Part shown: positions 43,472-53,027 of the stretch, piece by piece
Layout of the letters: each line of letters begins with the position of its first letter
Position numbering within the stretch: the stretch's first letter is position 1
Assembly (NCBI RefSeq): GCF_001571245.1
Contig: NZ_BCTK01000006.1
Span: 62,001-126,000 of the forward strand
Direction of reading: 5' to 3'
Length of the DNA: 64,000 bases
From: Achromobacter piechaudii NBRC 102461
GTDB taxonomy: Bacteria; Pseudomonadota; Gammaproteobacteria; Burkholderiales; Burkholderiaceae_B
The notes under the pieces: model-generated
What the model saw: only the letters and a program-made list of their open reading frames with translations
Database searches by the model: none
Told to the model about the DNA's origin: nothing
Program-made: the position numbers and the translations under genes

Positions 43472-44818
43472 ATGTCTATCGCCATCGCCGCCGGCTCGGG
43501 CCGGCAGAGCCTGCATTCATCGTCGATGCGCCGCCGCGTCATCGCCGGCACCACCATCGGCAACGCGCTGGAGTTCTTCGACTTCACGGTCTTCACGTTC
43601 CTGATGCTGATCATCGGGCCGCTGTTCTTTCCGGCCGCCTCCAGCTACGGCCAGTTGTTGTTGACCACGGCCACCTTCGGCGTGGGGTTCCTGATGCGGC
43701 CGGTGGGCGGCATGCTGATCGGTTCCTACGCAGATCGTCATGGCCGCCGCGCCGCCATGACGCTGACGCTGTGGCTGATGGGCCTGGGCTGCGCGCTGAT
43801 CGCCGCCGCGCCCACCTACGCGCAAATGGGCGTGGCGGGCCCGGTGCTGATGGTGCTGGCGCGCTTGATACAAGGCTTCGCGGCGGGCGGCGAGGTCGGC
43901 GCGTCCACCACCTTGCTGGTCGAACACGCACCCGCGGACAAGCGCGGCTTTTATTCCAGCTGGCAGTTCGGCAGCCAGTCGCTGGGCGTGATGCTCGGGG
44001 CGCTGACGGTGGCGCTGCTGACCGCCGCGCTGACCAAAGAGCAGATGCAGGCGTGGGGGTGGCGCGTGCCTTTCGTCATCGGCATCCTGACCGTGCCCGT
44101 GGGCGCGTATATCCGCCGCAACCTGGAAGAGACGCTGGAACCGCCGCGCGCAGGCCAAGGCGTCCATGCCGGGTCGTCGGGCCCTGCGTCGACACACCAG
44201 CCGCTGCGCCGCGTCTTCGCCGAGCACAAGGCGCTGGTCGTCAAGGGCATCCTGCTGGTGATCGGCGGCATGGTCTGCGCGCAGATCATCGGCTTCTACA
44301 TGCCCGCGTATGCCAACAAGGAATTGGGCCTGCCCGCCACGTCCACGCTGTTTGCCAGCGTGGTGCTGGGCGCTATCGGCTTCGTGCTCGCGCCGTTCGT
44401 CGGCATGTTGGCCGACCGGGTCGGGCGCAAGAGGGTCATCTTCTGGTCGCGCGCGGCCACGGTGTGCGCCTTGCTGCCTTGCTTCGAATGGCTGGTGTCC
44501 GCGCCCAGCACGGCGCGGCTGATGACGGTGATTGCGCTGCTGGCCGTGCTGCTGGCCTTGCAGACCGCGCCGGTCATCACGATGCTGCCCGAGCTGTTTC
44601 CCAAGGCCGTGCGCACCACCGGCATGTCGGTCGTGTATGGTCTGGGCATCTCGGTCTTTGGCGGCTTCGCGCAGTTCTTCGTGACCTGGCTGCTGCATGT
44701 CACCGGCAACCCCATGGCGCCCGCCTGGTACCTGATGGTGACCGTGACGCTTTCCACCGTGGTGTTGTTCTGGATTCAGGACCGCACCGGCAATGCAATC
44801 GACACTCAGGAGGCATGA
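43472..44818 (+). CDS. MHS-family MFS transporter
   Basis: 448 residues from ATG 43472, 12 spans. GNALEFFDFTVFTFL in span 1, SYADRHGRRAAM in the 2-3 loop and GGEVGASTTLLVEHAP in span 4-5 match metabolite:H+ symporters for citrate, proline/betaine, shikimate and similar acids. Its stop overlaps the next gene, a peptidase-like protein, so the pair may import and hydrolyse an amide or peptide-like compound. Confidence 0.88.
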   Translation: MSIAIAAGSGRQSLHSSSMRRRVIAGTTIGNALEFFDFTVFTFLMLIIGPLFFPAASSYGQLLLTTATFGVGFLMRPVGGMLIGSYADRHGRRAAMTLTLWLMGLGCALIAAAPTYAQMGVAGPVLMVLARLIQGFAAGGEVGASTTLLVEHAPADKRGFYSSWQFGSQSLGVMLGALTVALLTAALTKEQMQAWGWRVPFVIGILTVPVGAYIRRNLEETLEPPRAGQGVHAGSSGPASTHQPLRRVFAEHKALVVKGILLVIGGMVCAQIIGFYMPAYANKELGLPATSTLFASVVLGAIGFVLAPFVGMLADRVGRKRVIFWSRAATVCALLPCFEWLVSAPSTARLMTVIALLAVLLALQTAPVITMLPELFPKAVRTTGMSVVYGLGISVFGGFAQFFVTWLLHVTGNPMAPAWYLMVTVTLSTVVLFWIQDRTGNAIDTQEA

Positions 44819-45912
44819 TGCCCAGCAGTACGAGCTACTTTCCCCGCAGTTACGCCGAGTCGCGCGAACGATTCCAAGCCGATGCCGCGCGCCTGGGTGC
44901 GAGGGTGGCGTCCTACCCCATCGAGGCGTTGGGCAGCGAGGGCGAGGCCTTGGCGACCGACATCGCGCTGATCGGCCAGCCCGATGCCGAGCGCCTGTTG
45001 ATCATGACTTCCGCCACGCATGGCGTCGAAGGCTTTTGCGGCGCGGGCTGCCAGTTTTCACTGATGGACGATGCGGCCATGCTGCAACGCGCGCGCCAGG
45101 CGGGCGTTGCCTTGCTGCTGGTGCATGCGGTGAATCCCTACGGCTATTCATGGATCGCGCGTACTGACGAAGGCAACGTAGACCTGAACCGCAACGCGCA
45201 GCCCTTTGACGGCACGCCGCTGCCGTCCAACCCGGGCTACGGCGCGCTGCATTCCTTGCTGTTGCCCGAGCAATGGCCGCCCAGCGAAGACAACCAGCGC
45301 GATCTGGCGCGCTACGTGGCGGAACACGGCCATGCCGCGTTTGCGCAAGCCGTGTCGCGGGGCCAGTACACGCACCCCGACGGGCTGTTCTATGGCGGCG
45401 CCGCGCCCGCCGCGTCGCTCGTCAACCTGCGCACCATCCTGCAAACGCACGCCAGTCCTTTCGCGCACATCGGCTGGATCGACGTGCACACCGGCCTGGG
45501 GCCGCGCGGCCATGGCGAGAAAATCTACGCCGGCCGCCGCGATGAAGCCGAAGTGGCGCGGGCCCGCCAGTGGTGGGGCCTGGACATCGCCGTGCCGTTC
45601 CAGGGGACCTCGGCGTCCGTGGACATCACGGGCCATCTGGCCGGCTTGATCTATCAGGCGTGCCCGCGGTCTTCGCCGACCTTGATGGCGCTGGAATACG
45701 GCACCGTGCCGTTCGACGACATCGTGCTGGCACTGCGCGGCAGCAACTGGCTGCGCGCCAACCCGGACGCCCCGGCGGCGCTGCGCCGCGACATCCGCAA
45801 CGCCACGCAGGACGCGTTCTATTGCCACGCGTATGACTGGCACGGGATGGTGCTGGGCCAAAGCCGCGTCGCGGTGCTGCAAGCCCTCTGCGGGTTGCAA
45901 GCGGCGCGCTGA
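44818..45912 (+). CDS. DUF2817, M14-like zinc carboxypeptidase family
   Basis: 364 residues. The H-x-x-E zinc motif is in ATHGVEGFCGAG (about 68-79), the third ligand in GWIDVHTGLGP (about 220-230), and a late ALEYGTVP fits the DUF2817 family, which is related to M14 peptidases. Start is either ATG 44815 or 44818; the AGGAGG at 44808-44813 is better spaced for 44818. Co-transcribed with the MFS carrier. Substrate unknown. Confidence 0.82.
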   Translation: MPSSTSYFPRSYAESRERFQADAARLGARVASYPIEALGSEGEALATDIALIGQPDAERLLIMTSATHGVEGFCGAGCQFSLMDDAAMLQRARQAGVALLLVHAVNPYGYSWIARTDEGNVDLNRNAQPFDGTPLPSNPGYGALHSLLLPEQWPPSEDNQRDLARYVAEHGHAAFAQAVSRGQYTHPDGLFYGGAAPAASLVNLRTILQTHASPFAHIGWIDVHTGLGPRGHGEKIYAGRRDEAEVARARQWWGLDIAVPFQGTSASVDITGHLAGLIYQACPRSSPTLMALEYGTVPFDDIVLALRGSNWLRANPDAPAALRRDIRNATQDAFYCHAYDWHGMVLGQSRVAVLQALCGLQAAR

Positions 45913-46216
45913 CGCTGCGCGGGCGACGGCGTCCGCGTGGCCCCGTCTTCAACACGCGAAGCCCGCTCCGACCCCTTGCCACCTCAAACCTGTTGAAACC
46001 TCGGGTTGCACCCGCCGTCGCCAGAGACTGGTGACGGTTGCACCTGCGCGCGAAAACGGCGTCCGGAATTACCCGCAGAAATCGCGCCTGGTTGGGTAAT
46101 CCCTAGTTGAACCGCGCAGCAACCCGTCGATATGCTTCGGTTAACCGAGAGAACCGAAGAGTTCCAAGCGGAGGAGTTTTGAACCGAGCCGGCACTCGCT
46201 GACAAGGAAACAGGAT
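45913..46216. other. Intergenic region before the ABC importer operon
   Basis: About 300 bases without a supported gene. It contains a perfect hairpin (46135-46159) and presumably the promoter of the importer operon. No convincing terminator of the preceding gene is visible. Confidence 0.5.
46135..46159. promoter_or_regulatory. 8-bp inverted repeat upstream of the ABC importer operon
   Basis: CTTCGGTT (46135-46142) pairs with AACCGAAG (46152-46159) over a 9-base loop, with an internal GGTTAACC palindrome. It lies 58 bases before the first permease start and could be an operator or 5' leader hairpin. Confidence 0.45.
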
Positions 46217-47080
46217 TTGCATAGCGCGCCTCCATTGAACTCGGCCGTCACGGCCACGCGGGTCCAGCCGATACGCGTGATCCCGTGGGCAACGTGGCTG
46301 CACCGGGTTTTCGTCGTTCTGATGTATGCGTTCATGCTCTGCCCCATCGTGCTGGTGGTCTGGCTGAGTTTCTTCAAGGACGCCATTCTCTACTTCCCCC
46401 CGTCCGGCTACACGCTCTCCTGGTACGTGAAGGCCTGGCAGAACCCTGCGTTCGCCAATGGCTTTCTGTTCAGCTTGCAGGTGTCGCTGGTGGCTGCCGC
46501 CATCGGCGTCGTCATGGGCGTGCTGGCGGCCGTGGGCATCTCGCGCTATCGCTTCCGTGGCAGCAAGGGCGTCAACACGTTGCTGCTGTCGCCGCTGCTG
46601 ATACCCGGCATCGTCGCGGGCGTGGGTATCTATCTGTTCTATCTGCGCGCCGAAGAGATGCTGGACCAGGACATCATTGGCACCTTCGGCGGGCTGGTCA
46701 TCGCGCACGTCTGCCTGACGATCCCCTGGACGGTGCGCCTGGTCACGGCCGGCATGGCCGGCCTGGACAGCTCCATCGAAGAGGCCGCGCGCAACCTGGG
46801 CGCCAGCGCGCCGCGGGCATTCATGCGCGTGACGCTGCCGATGCTGCGCCCGTCCATCGTGGCGGCGGCGCTGTTCAGCTTCGTGGTGTCGTTTGAAAAC
46901 CTGGAGCTGTCGCTGTCGCTGGTGGGCCCGGGCCGCACCACGCTGCCGATCGCGATCATGCAATACCTGGAATTCAATCTGGACCCGACCATCGCTGCGG
47001 TGGCATCGGTGCAAATCTTGCTGTTGGGAATCATCATGCTTGTGACCGACCGCTATGTGAAACTCAGTCAGGTGGTGTAA
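46217..47080 (+). CDS. PotC-like ABC transporter permease
   Basis: 287 residues, TTG start with AAGGAAACAGG 4 nt upstream. Six predicted spans and the cytoplasmic EAA loop in SIEEAARNLGASAPRAF (about 191-207), typical of type I importers for spermidine/putrescine, iron or phosphonate-like solutes. It is the first gene of an eight-kilobase importer operon, with the ATPase 3 bases downstream. The gene order permease, ATPase, permease differs from the usual potABCD. Confidence 0.9.
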   Translation: MHSAPPLNSAVTATRVQPIRVIPWATWLHRVFVVLMYAFMLCPIVLVVWLSFFKDAILYFPPSGYTLSWYVKAWQNPAFANGFLFSLQVSLVAAAIGVVMGVLAAVGISRYRFRGSKGVNTLLLSPLLIPGIVAGVGIYLFYLRAEEMLDQDIIGTFGGLVIAHVCLTIPWTVRLVTAGMAGLDSSIEEAARNLGASAPRAFMRVTLPMLRPSIVAAALFSFVVSFENLELSLSLVGPGRTTLPIAIMQYLEFNLDPTIAAVASVQILLLGIIMLVTDRYVKLSQVV

Positions 47081-47083
47081 GAA

Positions 47084-48130
47084 ATGGCGAAGGTCTCAAT
47101 CGAAAATATCCGCAAGCAGTTTGGCGCGGCGGTGGCGGTATCCGATTTTTCCCTGGAGATCGCCGAAGGCGAACTCGTCACGTTCCTGGGCCCCAGCGGT
47201 TGCGGCAAGACCACGACGCTGCGCATGATCGCCGGCTTCATCACGCCGACATCCGGGCGCATCCGCATCGGCGACACCGATGTCACGCGGCTGCCGGTGC
47301 ATAAGCGCGATACCGGCATGGTGTTCCAGCGCTATGCGCTGTTCCCGCACATGACCGTGGCCGAGAACGTGGCCTTCGGCCTGGAAATGCACAAGGTGCC
47401 CAAGTCCGAGCGCGACGCCAAGATCCGCCGCGTGCTGGACATGGTGCGCATGACCGAACTGCGCGACCGGTATCCGCGCCAACTGTCGGGCGGGCAGCAG
47501 CAACGCGTGGCGATTGCCCGCGCGCTGGCTATCGAACCCAAGGTGTTCCTGCTGGACGAGCCCTTGTCCAATCTGGACGCCAAGCTGCGTCTGGAAGTGC
47601 GCGAAGAGATCCGTTCCTTGCAGCAACGGCTGGGCCTGACCACCGTGTTCGTTACTCACGACCAGGAAGAGGCGCTGGCCATCGCCGACCGCATGGCCAT
47701 CATGCATGACGGCATCGTGCAGCAAGTGGGCGCGCCGTCCACGCTGTACGAGCGCCCGGCCAATCTGTTCGTGGCCGACTTCCTGGGCAAGATGAACGTG
47801 TTCACGGGCAAGGGCCAGGCCGACAACCAGTTTCATACCGATGCGGGGCAACGCATCGCCACGCCGGGCGGCTCGGGCGCGACGCACGTGGGCGTGCGGC
47901 CCGAGCGCGTGCGCTTGGCCGAACAGCCCTCGGGCGGCAACGCCCTGGCGGGCGTGGTGGAGTCGTCGCTGTACCTGGGCTCGGTGCTGGAAGTGCGCGT
48001 GCAGCTGGAAGGCGGCAACCGCATGATCAGCCAGATCGTCAATGGCGGCGCAGGCCGCGCGCAGCCGGCGCCCGGCGCGCGCGTCTATGCGTGTTTCGAG
48101 CCCGAAGACTGCGTGGCCTTCACGCAATAG
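47084..48130 (+). CDS. PotA-like ABC transporter ATP-binding protein
   Basis: 348 residues. Walker [10 protein letters not shown] (about 38-46), signature [15 protein letters not shown] (about 137-151), Walker [14 protein letters not shown]-loop [11 protein letters not shown], and a C-terminal TOBE-like domain from about 270. Length is typical of polyamine-type ATPases with the extra regulatory domain. It powers uptake with the flanking permeases. Confidence 0.93.
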   Translation: MAKVSIENIRKQFGAAVAVSDFSLEIAEGELVTFLGPSGCGKTTTLRMIAGFITPTSGRIRIGDTDVTRLPVHKRDTGMVFQRYALFPHMTVAENVAFGLEMHKVPKSERDAKIRRVLDMVRMTELRDRYPRQLSGGQQQRVAIARALAIEPKVFLLDEPLSNLDAKLRLEVREEIRSLQQRLGLTTVFVTHDQEEALAIADRMAIMHDGIVQQVGAPSTLYERPANLFVADFLGKMNVFTGKGQADNQFHTDAGQRIATPGGSGATHVGVRPERVRLAEQPSGGNALAGVVESSLYLGSVLEVRVQLEGGNRMISQIVNGGAGRAQPAPGARVYACFEPEDCVAFTQ

Positions 48131-48138
48131 GAGCCGCC

Positions 48139-49020
48139 ATGACGACCGCAACCGTAGACGGGCGGCCCAGCCGCTGGCTGGGGCCTGGACTGGCCTTTCC
48201 CGCATCCCTGGTGGTGCTGGTGATCATCCTGGTTCCCATCCTGCAACTGGCGCGCTACAGCTTCAATCATTTCGATCCGGCGGAGCTGATGCAGACCGCC
48301 TTCACTTTCGAGAACTACGCCAAGTTCTTCGGCGACCCCTACTACCGCGACATCTTCTTCACGACGCTGGGCATCGCGGCGCTGTGCACCGTGCTGGCGC
48401 TGGTGCTGGGTTTTCCGGTGGCATATTTCCTGGCGCGCACGCAAAGCCGCTACAAGAGCCTGTTCGTGATCCTGCTGGTGTTCCCGCTGATGGTGGGCAA
48501 CGTGGTGCGCGCGGCGGGCTGGATGGTGGCGCTGGGCAACGCGGGCGTGGTGAACGCCGTGTTGCAGGGGCTGGGCCTGGTCGACCGGCCCATCACGCTG
48601 ATGTACACGCCCACGGCGGTGGTCATCGGCACCACGGCCGTCGTCATGCCGTACCTGATCCTGACGCTGCAAAGCGTGCTGGAAGGCATGGACTTGTCGG
48701 TGGAAGAGGCCGCGCGCAACGTGGGCGCCAACTTCTTCACGACGTTTCGCCGCATCGTGCTGCCGATTGCCGCGCCGGGCGTGGCGGCGGGCACGATGCT
48801 GGTTTTCATTCTTTGCATGAACGCCTACGCCACGCCGGTGCTGCTGGGCGGCTCCGGCCTGACGATGATGGCGCCCGCACTGTATGACCAGATCACGCGC
48901 GCCTCGAACTGGCCGTTCGGCGCGGCGCTGGCCGTCATTCTGGTCTGCGGCACGCTGGTCATCGCATTGATTTCGAACTGGCTGATCCATCGGCGCTACA
49001 TCAAGACCATGGCGTCTTGA
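48139..49020 (+). CDS. PotB-like ABC transporter permease
   Basis: 293 residues from ATG 48139, which lies 8 bases after the ATPase stop with AGGAG overlapping the stop. Six spans and the EAA loop SVEEAARNVGANFFTTF (about 190-206). Second transmembrane subunit of the importer, pairing with the gene at 46217. Confidence 0.9.
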   Translation: MTTATVDGRPSRWLGPGLAFPASLVVLVIILVPILQLARYSFNHFDPAELMQTAFTFENYAKFFGDPYYRDIFFTTLGIAALCTVLALVLGFPVAYFLARTQSRYKSLFVILLVFPLMVGNVVRAAGWMVALGNAGVVNAVLQGLGLVDRPITLMYTPTAVVIGTTAVVMPYLILTLQSVLEGMDLSVEEAARNVGANFFTTFRRIVLPIAAPGVAAGTMLVFILCMNAYATPVLLGGSGLTMMAPALYDQITRASNWPFGAALAVILVCGTLVIALISNWLIHRRYIKTMAS

Positions 49021-49044
49021 GCCGAGCCACAACAAGGAAACCCC

Positions 49045-50292
49045 ATGGCATCCGTATTGTTCAAGAACGCGAATCTGCTTGATCCCTTGCAGGCCGACCT
49101 GCTGGAAGGGCATCACGTGCTGGTCGAGGACGGCGTCATCAAGGAAGTGTCCGACAAGCCGATCACCAGCGCATCGGCGCAGGTGATCGATGCCGCCGGC
49201 CGCACGCTGATGCCCGGCCTGATCGACCTGCACGTGCATGTGCTGGCCACGCAGCTGAACCTGAGCACGCAGGGCGTGCTGCCCGATGCGCTGGTGATGA
49301 TGCGCGCGGTGCCGATCATGGCGGCGATGCTGCGCCGGGGCTTTACTACCGTGCGCGACGCGGGCGGGGCAGGGTGGGGCTTGAAGTGCGCGGTCAACGA
49401 AGGCACGGTCAAGGGGCCGCGTCTGTTCATCTCGGGCCGCGCCATCAGCCAGACGGGCGGGCACGGCGATCCACGTCCGCGTTCCGACCATCTGCGCCCG
49501 ATGAGCTTTTGCGGTTGCTGCTTCCGCGCAGGCGACATCGGCCGTGTAGCCGATGGCATCGACGACGTGCGCAAGGCGGTGCGCCAGGAATTGCAGATGG
49601 GCGCGGACCAGATCAAGATGATGGCCTCGGGCGGCGTCGCATCGCCCACCGATCCCATAGCGTCCTACGGCTATTCGGAAGAAGAGATCCGAGTCATCGT
49701 CGAGGAAGCCGCCAGCCGCCAGACCTACGTCATGGCGCATTCCTACACCGCCGACGCCATCGAACGCGCTGTGCGCAATGGCGTGCGCACGATTGAACAC
49801 GGCAACCTGGTCGACGAGCGCGTGGCGCGTTTCATGGCCGAGAAGGGCGCCTTCGTGGTGCCCACGCTGGTGACCTACGAAGCGCTGGCCAATGAAGGCG
49901 CCGACTACGGCCTGCCCGCCGATTCCGTCGCCAAGATCGCTACCGTGCGCACGGCTGGCCTGCACTCGCTTGAGATCTACAAGAAGGCAGGCGTGAAGAT
50001 CGGCTACGGCTCGGATCTGCTGGGGCCGTCGCAGCGCCTGCAAAGCGATGAATTCCGCATCCGCAATGAAGTCCTGTCCGCGCAGGAAGTGATCCAGTGC
50101 GCCACCACCACGGCGGCCGAAGTGCTGAACCAGGTCGGCCAGCTTGGCCGCATCCAGGCGGGCGCATTGGCGGACGTGCTGCTGGTCGATGGCAATCCGT
50201 ATCGCGATCTGTCGTGTCTGTTGGGGCAGGGCGAGCACCTGGCGCTCATCATGAAGGGCGGCGTGATCGAACATAACGGCCTGGGAGCCTGA
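49045..50292 (+). CDS. Metal-dependent amidohydrolase, imidazolonepropionase/prolidase-like
   Basis: 415 residues. Amidohydrolase-1 barrel: N-terminal beta sandwich, IDLHVHV (about 63-69) for the first metal pair, MMASGGVASP near 193-202, MAHSYTADAIERAV and EHGNLVD for His ligands, and YGSDLLGP for the catalytic Asp. It belongs to the Xaa-Pro dipeptidase/imidazolonepropionase-like group that hydrolyses cyclic or N-acyl amides. Embedded in the importer operon, it likely acts on the imported solute. Confidence 0.85.
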   Translation: MASVLFKNANLLDPLQADLLEGHHVLVEDGVIKEVSDKPITSASAQVIDAAGRTLMPGLIDLHVHVLATQLNLSTQGVLPDALVMMRAVPIMAAMLRRGFTTVRDAGGAGWGLKCAVNEGTVKGPRLFISGRAISQTGGHGDPRPRSDHLRPMSFCGCCFRAGDIGRVADGIDDVRKAVRQELQMGADQIKMMASGGVASPTDPIASYGYSEEEIRVIVEEAASRQTYVMAHSYTADAIERAVRNGVRTIEHGNLVDERVARFMAEKGAFVVPTLVTYEALANEGADYGLPADSVAKIATVRTAGLHSLEIYKKAGVKIGYGSDLLGPSQRLQSDEFRIRNEVLSAQEVIQCATTTAAEVLNQVGQLGRIQAGALADVLLVDGNPYRDLSCLLGQGEHLALIMKGGVIEHNGLGA

Positions 50293-50297
50293 ACACC

Positions 50298-51956
50298 ATG
50301 AGCGATCCCACGTTTTCGCAATCGGAAGTCGGTGAGGAATCCCGCGACGTCAACGCCGCCAAGGGCTGGCATCCGCCGTCGGCGCCCGCCTCGCGCGACC
50401 GGGGCCTGGGCCCGTTTCCCCGACTGATCCTGCGCGGCGCGACCATCATCGATGGCACCGGCGCGCCGCCCTGGGGTCCGGTCGACATCGTCATCGAGAA
50501 CGAGCGCATCACCGCGCTGGTCAACGTGGGCACGCCGCACAAGGCCATCGACCCGAAGCGCCGGCCCGGCCCGGGCGATCACGAAATCGATTGCCACGGC
50601 AAGTTCGTCACGCCCGGCTTCGTGGATGCGCACGCGCATATCGGCACGCCGTATCACGCCATGAGCGGCATCGTGCCGCCGGCCGACTACATCTACAAGC
50701 TGTGGCTGGCGCACGGCGTGACCACCGTGCGGGAGATGGGTGCGATGGGCGGGCTGGGTTGGACGATGGAGCAGCGCGAGCTGTCCGCCGCCAACAAGAT
50801 CGCTGCGCCGCGCATGGTGGTGCATTCGGTGTTTCCCGCCGTGAACGACCGCGTCAAGACCATCCACACGCCCGAACAGGGCCGCGAATGGGTGCGCAAG
50901 CTGGCCGCGCGGGGCGCCGATGGCATCAAGTTCTTCGGCGCGCCGCCCGCCATCATGGAAGCGGCGCTGGACGAAGCGGCGCAGCTGGGCCTGCGCTCGG
51001 GCTGCCACCACGCGCAGATGGCCGTCACCCGCGTGAATGCGCTCAAGTCCGCGCGCTGGGGCCTGACCAGTTCCGAACACTATTACGGCTTGCCCGAAGC
51101 GCTGTTCGAAGACCGCGTGGTGCAGTCCTTCCCGACCGACTACAACTATAGCGACGAATACTATCGCTTCGCCGTGGCCGGCCAGACCTTCATGCAGGCA
51201 GCGCAACCGGGCTCGGCCAAGTGGCGCCAGGTCATGGATGAATTCCTGGAACTGGGCCACACCTTCGTGCCCACCTTCAACATCTACGACGCCAACCGCG
51301 ACCTGATGCGGGCGCGCCGCGCCGATTGGCACGACGAGTACACGTGGAAGGCGGTGTGGAAGTATTTTCAACCGCAGCGCGGCGGCCACGGCGCTTACTG
51401 GTATCGCTGGAGCACCACCAACGAGATCGAATGGAAGCAGAACTACCGGCTGTGGATGCAGTTCATCAACGAATACAAGAACCTGGGCGGCCGCGTGTGC
51501 GCCGGCAGCGATTCGGGCTTCATCTTCCAGATCTACGGTTTCGGTTTCGTGCGTGAACTTGAGCTGTTGCAGGAAGCCGGCTTTCATCCCATCGAAGTGC
51601 TGCGCGCCGCCACCTCGCAAAGCGCCGCCTTGCTGGGCATCGACGATGACACCGGTTCCATCGACGTGCAAAAGCGCGCCGACCTGCTGATCCACGATCA
51701 GAACCCGCTGACCGATTTCAAGCTGCTGTTCGGCACCGGCGCCATGCGCCTGAACGATGAGACGGCCAAGGTGCAATGGCAGCGCTGCCTGCGCACGACC
51801 ATCAAGTCGGGCGTGGTGTACGACACCGCCGAATTGCTGGCCGACGTGCGCAAGATGGTCAAGGACAGCTGGGCGGAAGACCCCGACGGCGAACGCCCGC
51901 CCTTTGGCGGTTCGCCGGCCGGTTCTCCGTGCGACAGCGCGGACGAGGCGTCCTGA
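50298..51956 (+). CDS. Second amidohydrolase family protein (552 aa)
   Basis: 552 residues, longer than its neighbour because of an N-terminal Pro/Arg-rich extension and inserts rich in Tyr/Trp (about 340-400). Metal motif FVDAHAHIG (about 110-118), GCHHAQMAV and the late AGSDSGF (about 399-405). It is only distantly similar to the upstream enzyme. It starts 5 bases after that gene. Both are probably steps in catabolism of the imported compound. Confidence 0.83.
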   Translation: MSDPTFSQSEVGEESRDVNAAKGWHPPSAPASRDRGLGPFPRLILRGATIIDGTGAPPWGPVDIVIENERITALVNVGTPHKAIDPKRRPGPGDHEIDCHGKFVTPGFVDAHAHIGTPYHAMSGIVPPADYIYKLWLAHGVTTVREMGAMGGLGWTMEQRELSAANKIAAPRMVVHSVFPAVNDRVKTIHTPEQGREWVRKLAARGADGIKFFGAPPAIMEAALDEAAQLGLRSGCHHAQMAVTRVNALKSARWGLTSSEHYYGLPEALFEDRVVQSFPTDYNYSDEYYRFAVAGQTFMQAAQPGSAKWRQVMDEFLELGHTFVPTFNIYDANRDLMRARRADWHDEYTWKAVWKYFQPQRGGHGAYWYRWSTTNEIEWKQNYRLWMQFINEYKNLGGRVCAGSDSGFIFQIYGFGFVRELELLQEAGFHPIEVLRAATSQSAALLGIDDDTGSIDVQKRADLLIHDQNPLTDFKLLFGTGAMRLNDETAKVQWQRCLRTTIKSGVVYDTAELLADVRKMVKDSWAEDPDGERPPFGGSPAGSPCDSADEAS

Positions 51957-51957
51957 G

Positions 51958-52935
51958 ATGGCTGTCGACCTGTTCCTGTTGTGCGGCTTCCTGGGTAGCG
52001 GCAAGACGACGCTGCTGGTGGATTACCTGCGTGATCCGGCCTCGCGCGACACCGGCGTCATCGTCAACGAGGCGGGCGAGGTCGGCGTCGATGGCGCCAT
52101 CGTGGCGAACGACAGCGACAACGTGCCGATGACGTTGATGGCCAATGGCTGCGTCTGCTGCTCGTTGCGTAGCGATCTGGTCTACACCTTGAGCGCGTTG
52201 CTGGACGCGCCGCGCCCCGAAGGCGAAGGGCCGTTGCAGCGCGTGATCCTGGAATGCAGCGGCTTGTCGCGGCCCGGTCCCATCATCGCGTCGCTGGCCG
52301 ACCCCGAGCTGGCCAGCCGGGGCCTGCGGCTGACGGTCGTGTGCACCGATGACTGCGCGCGCGACCCCGACGCGCTGGCCGACATGGATGAGGCGATGGC
52401 GCAGTTCGGCGCCGCGCACCGCATCGTGCTGACCAAGACCGACCTGCTGCCCGCCGCTGATCGGCAAGCGCGCGCCGAGCGAGCGGCGGCGTTGAATCCC
52501 TTGGCCGAGATCATTGCCGAACCCGAGCGCAGCCGCGCCGTGCAGGCCGCGTTCTCGCCGTCGCAAGGCGTCGCCGATCTGGCCGGGCTGGCCGCGCGCA
52601 TGCTGACCAGCGATTCCACACGCGCCGCGCACCCGCGCATCCGCGTGATGGCGGCGCGCGCCAAAGCTGGCATCAGCTGGACCGATTTTTCAGAATGGCT
52701 GGATAACCTGGCCGGCTTGTGCGGCGAGCGCCTGCTGCGTGTGAAGGCGGTGGTGCGCGTCTCGGAATGCGCCGAGCCGATCCTGATCCAGTCGGTGGGC
52801 ACGACGTTCAGCGCGCCGCAGCGCCTGACGCGCCAGCCCGATGCGCGCGACGCGATCATTGTCATCGCGCGCGACATCGATGCGGCGCAGATACGCGCGC
52901 TGGCGCCGGACGCGCCGGTAGAGATGCTGGCCTGA
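51958..52935 (+). CDS. CobW/COG0523 G3E-family GTPase
   Basis: 325 residues. Walker A GFLGSGKTT (10-18), the metal-binding GCVCC motif (64-68) characteristic of COG0523 metallochaperones, LECSGLSRPGP (Walker B region) and the guanine motif LTKTD (about 159-163); CobW C-terminal domain from about 235. It likely hydrolyses GTP to deliver a metal, here perhaps to the two upstream amidohydrolases. ATG 51958 is one base past the upstream stop. Confidence 0.88.
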   Translation: MAVDLFLLCGFLGSGKTTLLVDYLRDPASRDTGVIVNEAGEVGVDGAIVANDSDNVPMTLMANGCVCCSLRSDLVYTLSALLDAPRPEGEGPLQRVILECSGLSRPGPIIASLADPELASRGLRLTVVCTDDCARDPDALADMDEAMAQFGAAHRIVLTKTDLLPAADRQARAERAAALNPLAEIIAEPERSRAVQAAFSPSQGVADLAGLAARMLTSDSTRAAHPRIRVMAARAKAGISWTDFSEWLDNLAGLCGERLLRVKAVVRVSECAEPILIQSVGTTFSAPQRLTRQPDARDAIIVIARDIDAAQIRALAPDAPVEMLA

Positions 52936-53027
52936 ATGTTCTTTCTTACCCGACGCGCGGACGGGCACAGCCGGCCGCGACGCCGCACCGTAGCAAGTCG
53001 TCAGTTCCCCTTCGATACGAGGTTGTT

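Noticed and set aside
48085-50274. 729-residue minus-strand ORF
   Set aside because: Antisense to the permease and amidohydrolase genes; no recognisable domain.
50004-52004. 666-residue minus-strand ORF
   Set aside because: Antisense to the amidohydrolase genes; shadow of high GC at third positions.
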